Assembly (NCBI RefSeq): GCF_038024855.1
Contig: NZ_CP139089.1
Coordinates: 3,258,501 to 3,322,500, forward strand
Direction of reading: 5' to 3'
From: Methylocella tundrae
Lineage (GTDB): Bacteria > Pseudomonadota > Alphaproteobacteria > Rhizobiales > Beijerinckiaceae
DNA: 64,000 bases
Made by a program: the position numbers and the translations under genes. Shown here piece by piece: positions 44,806 through 52,691 of this stretch; positions within the stretch are counted from its first letter, which is position 1; each line of letters begins with the position of its first letter. The notes below the pieces were generated by a model. It was not told where the DNA came from. It did no database searches and worked only from the letters and a program-made list of their open reading frames with translations.

Positions 44806-45390
44806 ATGACGTCTGAGCCGCTCTCACTCGTTTTCACCGGTCATATGGTCGATCTTCCCGGACGCTCGCCGCCACGCTTTCCTCCAAGTATAGTGGGAGC
44901 TGCGCGGACTGAAATAGAGCGGCGCATCGCAGGCCATACAGAAGGCCGCAGCAAAAGCAGCGTTAAGGGTTTCGCGAGTCTCGCGCGCGGCGGCGACATT
45001 CTCTTTCATGAGATCTGCCGAAAGTTCGGCTTTGACACTGCGATCGTTCTGCCTTTCTCTTTGGATCTTTTTCTCGAGACCTCTGTGAAAGGAGTCGACA
45101 GCGGCGACTGGCCCCAACGGTTTCGAAAACTCTGGGACGAAACGCCGCCCGGCCGCCGCTTTGACCTCGGCCTAAAATCTGATGAAGCTTATGCCATTTG
45201 CAATGAGCGCATCCTGGACCTGGCCCAACTGGCAGGGGAAGTGCAGCTTATAGCGCTTTGGGACGGGAAGGCCGGCGATGGTCCTGGCGGAGCCGAAGAT
45301 TTTGTAAAACACGCCAAGGAGAGGTCAGGTCGGGAGCCCGACATCATCGATCCGAAAGACCTGTTGGAGGCAAACGCCAGGGGCCAATAA
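44806..45390 (+). CDS. SLOG-like Rossmannoid nucleotide-sensor protein
   Basis: 194 aa. LVFTGHMVDLPGR at the N-terminus, GFASLARGGDILFHEIC in the middle and AIVLPFSLDLFLETSV match the Rossmann-like SLOG/LOG pattern (Gly-rich loop, then Glu, then VLPF). LIALWDGKAGDGPGGAEDFVKHA at about 145-167 is another conserved block of the group. In conflict systems SLOG domains are thought to sense or process nucleotide-derived signals and to work with TM or TPR partners. GGAGAAGG lies just before the ATG. A DUF4071-type protein, a frequent partner, is 15 kb away on the other strand. Confidence 0.6.
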   Translation: MTSEPLSLVFTGHMVDLPGRSPPRFPPSIVGAARTEIERRIAGHTEGRSKSSVKGFASLARGGDILFHEICRKFGFDTAIVLPFSLDLFLETSVKGVDSGDWPQRFRKLWDETPPGRRFDLGLKSDEAYAICNERILDLAQLAGEVQLIALWDGKAGDGPGGAEDFVKHAKERSGREPDIIDPKDLLEANARGQ

Positions 45391-45508
45391 GACGTGGCAA
45401 TTCCATCGCCTCCCCCCTATTCTGTCAACGAAGCGAGGATCGCAGTGGGACACTCCCGGCGCTCAGCATCCTTGACTTGCGGGAAGGCGAGAGGTCATTA
45501 CCCCGCTG

Positions 45509-45892
45509 TCAAGCTTCCGCCGCGACGACTTCATAAGCGAGGTCTTCGGCCTTCTCCGCATCGCCCGCGTCGAAAGCCGCGGCTACCAGCGTAGGTCGCA
45601 ACCACTCGTCCGTCGCGCCTCTTCGTATTCCGCCGACGCGGCTCACTGCGTCAGGCGTCGCCACCACAAGGTAGCGTGGAGAGAGCAAGGCTGGCTTGAT
45701 GCTTTGTTCATAGAAATCGCTAGTGCCGCGCTCATAAGCGGTATCGAGAAAGATCCGAAGCTTGTGTCCGAACCTCTCGCGGAGCGACCGCGGCGATTTG
45801 AATACTTCGATCTGACGCCGCAACCAACGCGCAACTTTGGAACCGTCCGAAAGGACCGTCCGGCAATTTCGAGAGGGAGGCGCCGCGAGCAC
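45509..45892 (-). pseudogene. Collapsed TIR-domain receptor remnant 1
   Basis: 127 codons from GTG 45892. KVARWLRRQIEVFKSPRSL and IFLDTAYERGTSDFYEQSIKPALLSPRYLVVATPDAV are central parts of a TIR domain of the kind that begins TIR-STAND or TIR-TPR proteins; the first TIR strand is missing and a stop lies 8 codons upstream in frame. After VVATPDAVSR the sequence jumps to WLRPTLVAAAFDAGDAEKAEDLA, which looks like a C-terminal TPR or repeat end. The middle of the gene was evidently deleted. Confidence 0.55.
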
Positions 45893-46924
45893 TTCACGCC
45901 TAATTTCCGATCGTCACTATCATAAGATCGGAAACATGCCTTAGAGCGCGACTCTTTTAGACGGAACCGTATCCTGAGTTCGTGAGGTAGTTGGCGCACT
46001 CTTTTGGAGCGAAGAGGTCGAGGAGTTGACCGGCTTTTCTCCAAGTGGCTTCGACGTCACGGGGCTGGGCCTTGCGTATCAGGTGTTTGAGCCTGGCGAA
46101 CACCTGTTCGATGGGGTTCAGGTCGGGGCTGTAGGGCGGTAGGAAGATGAGATGGGCTCCCCTGGCTCTGACGGCGGCGCGGGCGGCTTTTCCTTTGTGG
46201 CTACCGAGATTATCCAACACGACGACGTCGCCCGCAGAGAGCGTGGGGGCCAGGACCTTCTCAACATAGAGCAGGAACATCTCGCCGTTGATGGGGCCGT
46301 CAATCACAAAGGGCGCGTCGATGCGGTCATGACGCAAGGCGGCGATGAAGGTCAGGGTCTTCCAGTGGCTGTGCGGCGCATAGGCCTTCAGCCGCCGGCT
46401 CCGTGGTCCCCAACCGCGTAGAGGCGCCATGTTGGTCTTCACCCAGGTCTCGTCGATGAACACAAGGCGCGAAGGCGCGATCCGGCTCTGATATGCCTTC
46501 CAACGGGCGCGCTTTCGCGCCACGTCAGGGCGCATCTGTTCCTCGGGCAGCAGGATTTTTTTTGAAGCTCAGGCCCTCGGCGTGGACGAATACCCACACC
46601 GCCTTTGGATGGGTCTTGATCCCGCGCTCGGCCAATTCCGCCGCCAGTCCTCGCAGCGTGAACGGCCCAGAGGCGATGCGCGAACGCAACCACGCGGCGC
46701 AATCACCCGACAGCGCCCGAGGTTTGTAGCCGCCGATCCGAGCGGGGGCCAGCGAGCCGGTCTTGCGCTGGCGCGTCGTCCACTTCGAGACGCAAGAGGG
46801 ACTGATCCGTAGCGCAGCGGCGATTTCCCGGTTTGTCTCGCCCGAGGCCTTCCGCGCCAGTGACCTTGCCCCCTGAGGCTTATCCGGTTTGAAGTTTGCT
46901 CTGGCCCATGATGAGGACCGGAGA

Positions 46925-47191
46925 ATGAAGCGCAGCCGTTTCAGCGAAGAGCAGATCATCGGGATATTGAAGGAGCACGAGGCCGGGGTTTCGGTAGCCG
47001 ATCTGTGCCGCAAGCACGGCGTCAGCGACGCGAGCATTTATAAGTGGAAGACCAAGTACGGCGGCATGGATGTGTCGGAGGCCAAGCGGCTGAAGACGCT
47101 TGAGGACGAGAACACGCGGCTGAAGCGGCTTCTGGCGGACGCTATGCTCGACAATGCGGCGCTGAAAGATCTTCTTGGAAAAAAATGGTGA
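46925..47191 (+). CDS. IS3-family OrfA
   Basis: 88-aa HTH/leucine-zipper protein: [44 protein letters not shown] and [20 protein letters not shown]. It binds the element ends. The A7 run at 47179-47185 just before its stop is the -1 frameshift site giving the OrfAB transposase. Confidence 0.92.
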   Translation: MKRSRFSEEQIIGILKEHEAGVSVADLCRKHGVSDASIYKWKTKYGGMDVSEAKRLKTLEDENTRLKRLLADAMLDNAALKDLLGKKW

Positions 47192-48114
47192 CGCCCGCTG
47201 CCGAGCGAGAGGCCGTCGCGCATCTTCGATCAGCCTTCGAGATGAGCGAGCGGCGGGCGTGCAAGGTGATCGACTGCTGCCGGATGACGGTTCGCTACGC
47301 GACGGCCCGCACGGATGACGGCGCCCTGCGCGAGCGGATGAAGGCCATGGCGCACGAGCGCCGCCGGTTCGGCTATCGCCGCCTGCATGTCCTGCTGCGA
47401 CGGGAGGGCTATGTGGTCAATCACAAGCGACTGTTCCGGCTCTATCGAGAGGAGAAGCTCGCCGTCCGGCGTCGTGCCGGGCGCAAGCGGGCGATCGGGA
47501 CGCGAGCGCCGATGCTGATCCCCTTTGCCCCCAACGACCGCTGGTCGCTGGACTTTGTCTCGGATCAGCTCATCGACGGACGCCGCTTCCGCATTCTGGC
47601 GGTCGTCGACGATTGCACCCGCAAATGCCTTGGCCTGGTGGCTGATACCTCGCTCTCCGGCCTGAGGGTCGCACGGGAGCTGGATCGTCTGATCCATGAG
47701 CACGGCAAGCCCAAGATGGTGGTCAGCGACAACGGCAGCGAACTCACCTCGAACGCGATCTTGCGCTGGGCGGACGACAGTCTGGTGGCCTGGCATTACA
47801 TCGCGCCAGGCAAACCGGTTCAGAACGCCTTCATCGAGAGCTTCAATGGGCGGTTGCGGGATGAACTCTTGAATGAGACGCTGTTCCGGTCGCTACCGCA
47901 TGCCAGAGCCATGTTGGCGGCCTGGCGAGACGATTACAATACCAGGCGACCTCACTCTCGCCTCGGCTGGCGCACCCCGGCCGAATATGCCGCAACCTTC
48001 GAACCACAACGGGTGCAGGCGCGGCGCTCGATGGTAGGCTCCGCGCCTGCGCCCGTTGCTCACCCCGCTCAAACGAGCATCACAATCCGCCGGAGCGAAC
48101 TCAAAACTGGATAA
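47185..48114 (+). CDS. IS3-family OrfB, DDE transposase
   Basis: 309 aa, made as an OrfAB fusion by -1 slippage on A7 (47179-47185). The HTH_21-like start ([19 protein letters not shown]) precedes the rve integrase core with catalytic Asp in WSLDFVSD, Asp in [11 protein letters not shown] and Glu in [16 protein letters not shown]. The C-terminus [19 protein letters not shown] is typical. No stop or frame error is seen, so it may be active. Confidence 0.93.
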   Translation: MVTPAAEREAVAHLRSAFEMSERRACKVIDCCRMTVRYATARTDDGALRERMKAMAHERRRFGYRRLHVLLRREGYVVNHKRLFRLYREEKLAVRRRAGRKRAIGTRAPMLIPFAPNDRWSLDFVSDQLIDGRRFRILAVVDDCTRKCLGLVADTSLSGLRVARELDRLIHEHGKPKMVVSDNGSELTSNAILRWADDSLVAWHYIAPGKPVQNAFIESFNGRLRDELLNETLFRSLPHARAMLAAWRDDYNTRRPHSRLGWRTPAEYAATFEPQRVQARRSMVGSAPAPVAHPAQTSITIRRSELKTG

Positions 48115-48469
48115 AACTTGGGGGCAAGGTCACCAGCGCCCGTTCACAAAGATCAACCGAATACGGAGCCGTCATTCATGCTGGCCTCCCCAGCACGAAA
48201 TCTGAATCAGATCACCACTGACTCGGGAATCTGGATTCCGTCAAAAAGCGCCCCGCTCTAAACGTTTGGCTACTCTGGCGGGTTGACTATATCTTGGCAC
48301 CTGCGCCGTCTTTTTGCCGTTGTGGGGCTATGGCACGGACCGATGTCTTCCTGCTCATCACACTAACTTGGATTGGGATCGGGCCTCTTCTGTCAGCGCT
48401 GCCGGGAAGAAGTTGGTCCACTTTCTCTCGCACCCGCGATAGCGTATAGAAGGACGGATGAACTCAACA

Positions 48470-48999
48470 TTAGTTGGCTTCCTCGGTCGCGGTTTCTGCA
48501 GCAAGCCATTCCTCAAGCTCCCGAATTTGGTCGGCTTCAGAGCGCATTGCGTGACGCAATACAAAAGGATCGAGCCGCAAAAAGTTTAAATTCGTCCTTA
48601 TGCCTTCGATCGCAAAAAAATCACTCTCGCCACCTATCACGTTCGTAATGGGAGCTACGCCAACACCATCATAAAGCTTAGTTCCCGAAGTCGCGTCCCA
48701 AAGCGAATACGTCCGATCTCCATTAGCTGTTATAAAGAGAGGTGAATCAGCAACTTCAATTAAACTCCGGATCGGTTTCTCCGAGTTGACATTCCCTACT
48801 CTCGCGCATGTCGTCAAATTATAAACAAAAATTTCGTCCTTAGCTGCAGCTACGAGATAACCGGCGGTCTGAAGTTGTAGCACCTTGATGGATTCAATTC
48901 TATCATTCCATGCTGGCGGCCGTCGGCGATAATCCAGTCTCGGAGCGCAATGGCCGCCGCGTTGTTTTTGCTCGAGTGGCTGAGAAAAATCCGCGCCAT
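48470..48999 (-). pseudogene. Collapsed TIR-WD40 receptor remnant 2
   Basis: The minus strand starts with ATG 48999 and MARIFLSHSSKNNAAAIALRDWI, the first strand and helix of a TIR domain, then runs out of frame after about 27 residues (stop 48850-48852). Another frame (48470-48883) carries WD40-like C-terminal blades (LVAAAKDEIFVYNL, TANGDRTYSLWDATSGTKLYDG) and the tail IRELEEWLAAET. In TIR-STAND-WD40 proteins these parts are separated by about 1,000 residues, so a large internal deletion joined the two ends. Confidence 0.65.
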
Positions 49000-49069
49000 G
49001 TCGCCCTCCTCGCGCCGCCGGCGTGCTGAGAGTAGTGCAAGATTTTGAAACACGCTATTCTATTGTTTT

Positions 49070-50218
49070 ATGCAAACGGATTTGATCATGTCTTTGCGGG
49101 AGCGCGTTCTTTCAAAGGGTCCAAAGAAGCTCCTTGCCATCGATGGTGGCGGCATTCGCGGGGTTCTTGCCCTCGAGATCCTGAGCAAGATCGAGGCGAT
49201 CTTCGCCAAAGGCCGCGAAGGCTACGTGCTGGCAAACGACTTCGACTATATCGCCGGCACGAGCACTGGCGGCATCATCGCTTCGGGGCTGAGCTGCGGC
49301 ATGCGCGTTTCGGACATCATGGACTTTTACGTCCAGTCCGGCCCCAAGATGTTTGAGAAGGAATGGCTCCTCAAACGCGTGTACGCCGACTTCAGGAGCG
49401 AGCCCCTGGCGCTCGAACTGCAGCGCGTGTTCGGCGCCGACACGACCCTGGGCTCGAAAAAACTGCGCACGCTTCTATTGCTCGTCATGCGCAATGCAAC
49501 GACTGATTCGCCGTGGCCAATCTCCAACAATCCTTTCGCCAAATACAACAATCCGCAACGCGCCAATTGCAATTGTCTCATTCCGCTCTGGCAATTAGTC
49601 CGCGCGAGCACGGCGGCCCCGACCTATTTCCCGCCAGAACCGATCAAGGTCGGCGACAAGATTCATCTCTTTGTCGACGGCGGGGTCACCGTCTACAATA
49701 ACCCTGCCTTTCAGATGGTGCTGATGGCGACGCTTGATCGCTATTGGCCGCTCGCGCCCGAAGGTCAGCGCGGATGGGCGACGGGCGAGAAGGAGATGCT
49801 CGTCGTTTCGGTCGGCACCGGCCTTTCGCCGATAGCAGACGACGCCCTCACGCCCGCAAACATGAATCTTCTTTACAACGCTAGCCACATTCCGTCCGCG
49901 CTCATGAATGCGGCGCAAATCGAACAGGACCTGTTGTGCCGCGTGTTCGGAAACTGCCTTGCAGGCGATCAGATTGATCGCGAAATCGGCGACCTGATCG
50001 ACGCTCAAGGCCTCGTAGCCGAAAAGCGCTTTACCTATGTCCGCTACAACACGGAGCTTACGCGACCCGGCCTTGACGCCGTCGGCTGCGAGCGTATCGA
50101 TCCGCTCCCAATCCGCAATCTTGCCGCGGTGTCGCAAATCGACGCACTGCGGGAGGTCGGCCGCGCGGTGGCAGATTGGAAGGTGAAGGTTGCGCATTTC
50201 GATGGGTTTCTGGCATGA
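49070..50218 (+). CDS. Patatin-like phospholipase
   Basis: 382 aa. Catalytic dyad: Ser65 in GTSTGGIIA and Asp about 203 in DGGVTVYNNPAF; the oxyanion loop is DGGGIRGV near residue 25. Such cytoplasmic patatins (CapV-like) cut membrane phospholipids and serve as cell-killing effectors in CBASS and other systems, where a cyclic nucleotide switches them on. No CD-NTase gene is near, so its activator is unknown. The ribosome-binding site is unclear; MSLRERVL at 49088 is an alternative start. It lies between two IS630 copies. Confidence 0.88.
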   Translation: MQTDLIMSLRERVLSKGPKKLLAIDGGGIRGVLALEILSKIEAIFAKGREGYVLANDFDYIAGTSTGGIIASGLSCGMRVSDIMDFYVQSGPKMFEKEWLLKRVYADFRSEPLALELQRVFGADTTLGSKKLRTLLLLVMRNATTDSPWPISNNPFAKYNNPQRANCNCLIPLWQLVRASTAAPTYFPPEPIKVGDKIHLFVDGGVTVYNNPAFQMVLMATLDRYWPLAPEGQRGWATGEKEMLVVSVGTGLSPIADDALTPANMNLLYNASHIPSALMNAAQIEQDLLCRVFGNCLAGDQIDREIGDLIDAQGLVAEKRFTYVRYNTELTRPGLDAVGCERIDPLPIRNLAAVSQIDALREVGRAVADWKVKVAHFDGFLA

Positions 50219-51084
50219 AACCGCAATAGGCTTTTGTGAACAGGCTGCTGCGCGTTCACTCTCGAGTTGCGGCGGGGTTGGTCCAATAGTGGCGGGTTAG
50301 AGCGTCGGATTCTCAGGTTGACTCGCAGGGATTCCCATTGGGCGAGGTTCGTGATTCACTTCCGCAAGGAGGTGATTTGCCGTGCCGAAAGCTTATTCGC
50401 TCGATCTGCGTGAACGGGTCGCTCGCTTCGTCGAAGGGGGCCATTCGCGCCATGCCGCGGCCGCGCTTTTTGGGGTGTCGGCTTCCTTCGTCGTAAAGCT
50501 GATGAAAGCTTATCACACGACGGGAAGGCTCGAGCCCAAGCCGGGCGGCGGACGGCGACACGCCAAGCTCGATCCGCACCGTGTGTTTTTGCTCGCCCGT
50601 CTCGCCGAAAAGCACGACATCACGATGCCGGAGCTCGCGGCAGAACTCGCCGCGGCGACCGGCGTAAAGGCGGCTCCCGCCTCGATCTCGCGCTGGTTCA
50701 TCCGCAACGGCTACCGCTTCAAAAAAAACGCTTCTGGCGAGCGAACAAGATCGGCCCGACGTCAAAGAGGCGCGCGAGGAGTGGACGGCCAAACGGCAAC
50801 CGCGGATGCGGCTTGAGCCGCACCGGCTGGTCCTTCTGGACGAAACCGGAACCACAACCAAGATGACGCGCCTGCGTGGCCGCTGCCTCAAGGGCCAGCG
50901 TCTTCGCTCCAAAGCTCCTTTCGGACATTGGAAGACACAGACCTTCGTCGCCGGCCTGCGTTGCCATGGGCTCACCGCGCCCTTCGTCATCGACGCTCCG
51001 ATGAACCGGCGCATCTTCGAGACCTATGTCGAGACCCAGCTCGCGCCGACCCTTGAAAAGGGCGATGTCGTGATCATGGACATG

Positions 51085-52442
51085 TATGGACGCCCCCGTT
51101 GGCGCAAGAGGAATCTTCAGGCTTGGCGCGGCGCGTAGTCGGGTGCTGACATGTATCCGGCCTCTGATGCGGCCATCACATGCCGCCGGCCCGTATGGGA
51201 GTTCGCGGATCGGATCCATTACAATCTGGCGCGCTCCTGGGCGCTTATCCATGAACTGGTTTTTCCGATCCCGTCTCATCGACCGTCGCGCCATACCCTC
51301 CGTTCGACCTTCCTACGCCTTCGACAACCTCGCGATCTGTCCGCTATGCGGCCATGATCGGAGCTCTGTATATTCCACCTTTTGCAAGCAGGGCCCAAGC
51401 CGTGCGTGCAATTTTGTTGGCGAGCGCCACTCGTACCAGCATCGGCGGCTTGCGGTAGAGTATCCGGTCAAGCCACGATCCAGCTGGCGCCCCTCTGCGC
51501 ACACTCCAAGAAGCAACTGCGCTTGCCCCGATGATCAGTAAACGCCGCAGTGTTCGCTCGCCCATCCTTGACGTCCGGCCAAGGCGTTCCTTGCCACCGG
51601 TCGATCGCTGAAGAGGCGTCAAACCAAGCCAGGCCGCAAAATCACGCCCTCGCTTGAAGGTTGCAGCTGACGGCGCGAGAGCCGTCAACGCTGTCGCCGT
51701 TAAAACGCCAACGCCAGGGATGGTCATCAAGCGCTGCACGACCTCATCCTCCTTCGCCCGACGTGCGATCTCCTTGTCGAGTTTCGTGATCCGTTCATCA
51801 AGAGAACGCAGTTGCTCAACCAAAAAGGCGAGAATCATGCGAGCCGCCTCTGGCAGACCTGACACAGGATCCTCCACGATCGCAATGAGTTTGGAAACAT
51901 GCTGGGGACCCTTCGCGATGATCATACCGAACTCAGTCAGATGACCACGCAAGGCGTTGATCGTTTGTGTCCGTTGGCGGACGAGCAGATCGCGTGTACG
52001 GAATACGATGGCCGCAGCCTGCGCCCCCTCGCTCTTGACGGCGACAAACCTCATGGTGGGACGTTGAGCGGCTTCGGAGATCGCCTCGGCATCTGACACG
52101 TCATTCTTCTGCCGCTTCACGAACGGCTTCACATATCCAGGTGCGATCAGTTTGACCAAGTGGCCGAGCTTGCCAATCTCGCGGCCCCAATAATGACTGC
52201 CAGAGCAGGCTTCCATAGCGACTGTGCAGGGAGGGAGAGCTTCAAAGAAAGGCAAAACCTGGCTGCGGCGCAATTTTTTCCGAAAGATCACGGCGCCCTC
52301 CTTGTCGGCCCCGTGCGCCTGGAAGACATGCTTGGCGAGATCAAGTCCAACTGTGCTAACATTTTCCATGGACGCCTCCTTTCGAGTGGCCTGACACACT
52401 GCCACTCTGGCACAAGATGCCGTCGAGGGGGCGTCCACCCCA
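51085..52442. mobile_element. IS110-family (IS1111-like) element nested in IS630-B
   Basis: About 1.36 kb placed between the two halves of the IS630-B transposase (within its GACAATCTGGC sequence). Subterminal inverted repeats GGACGCCCCC (51088-51097) and GGGGGCGTCC (52427-52436) are the sign of the IS1111 subgroup. Exact ends are uncertain by a few bases because the family makes little or no target duplication. Confidence 0.8.
51344..52369 (-). CDS. IS110-family DEDD transposase
   Basis: 341 aa from ATG 52369, preceded by AGGAGG. N-terminal RuvC-like DEDD domain: [14 protein letters not shown] (Asp), [16 protein letters not shown] (Glu) and [17 protein letters not shown] (Asp-x-x-Asp). C-terminal Transposase_20 domain: [41 protein letters not shown] with the Ser/Gly site, and [10 protein letters not shown]. 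It looks complete. The longer open frame to 52630 runs into IS630 sequence and is not part of the gene. Confidence 0.93.
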   Translation of the reverse strand: MENVSTVGLDLAKHVFQAHGADKEGAVIFRKKLRRSQVLPFFEALPPCTVAMEACSGSHYWGREIGKLGHLVKLIAPGYVKPFVKRQKNDVSDAEAISEAAQRPTMRFVAVKSEGAQAAAIVFRTRDLLVRQRTQTINALRGHLTEFGMIIAKGPQHVSKLIAIVEDPVSGLPEAARMILAFLVEQLRSLDERITKLDKEIARRAKEDEVVQRLMTIPGVGVLTATALTALAPSAATFKRGRDFAAWLGLTPLQRSTGGKERLGRTSRMGERTLRRLLIIGASAVASWSVRRGAPAGSWLDRILYRKPPMLVRVALANKIARTAWALLAKGGIYRAPIMAA

Positions 52443-52691
52443 TCAATCTGGCGGCCCACAAAAGTCCGGCTGCCGAAAAGGCCATCAAGGCCACAGGCGC
52501 ATGGATCCTGTTCCTGCCGCCCTACAGTCCGGACCTGAATCCGATCGAGATGGCCTTCTCCAAACTCAAGGCGCGTCTGCGCGCCAGCGCCGTCAGAACA
52601 ATCGACGCCCTCTGGCGCGAAATCGGACACATCTGCGATCCATTCGAGCCAACCGAATGCAGAAACTACTTCAAAGCTGCAGGATATGGAT

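Larger units (their letters stand above)
46861..48132 (+). mobile_element. IS3-family element (IS407-like) nested in IS630-A
   Basis: 1272 bases, ends TGACCTTGCCCCC (46861) and its exact complement at 48120-48132, with similarity continuing to TTATCC. The 4-base target duplication CCAG flanks it (46857-46860 and 48133-48136). A 4-base duplication and the two-frame layout fit the IS407 group. It looks intact. Confidence 0.93.
45957..48175 (-). pseudogene. IS630 transposase, interrupted
   Basis: The product starts MTAPYSVDLCERALARKASGETN: the ATG and first 14 or so codons are at 48175-48133 and continue after the nested IS at 46856. The first frame (HTH, ALRISPSCVSKW) runs to a T8 tract at 46556-46563 (A8 in the coding strand, encoding FKKN), the programmed frameshift site, and the second frame holds the DDE catalytic part: LVFIDETWVK, VVLDNLGSHK and [17 protein letters not shown]. 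Broken by the IS3 insertion, so inactive unless supplied in trans. Confidence 0.88.
45944..48258. mobile_element. IS630-family element A, interrupted by an IS3-family element
   Basis: Bounded by imperfect inverted repeats: left GAGCGCGACTCTTTTAGACGG and right (reverse complement) GAGCGGGGCGCTTTTTGACGG, abbreviated here by their shared GAGCG-G-C-CTTTT-GACGG pattern, with the TA target duplication at 45942-45943 and 48259-48260. Without the nested 1272-base IS and its 4-base duplication the element is 1039 bases, normal for IS630. Confidence 0.9.

Noticed and set aside
52370..52630. Extension of the IS110 transposase to 52630
   Set aside because: Runs antisense through IS630-B sequence; the real start with AGGAGG is at 52369.
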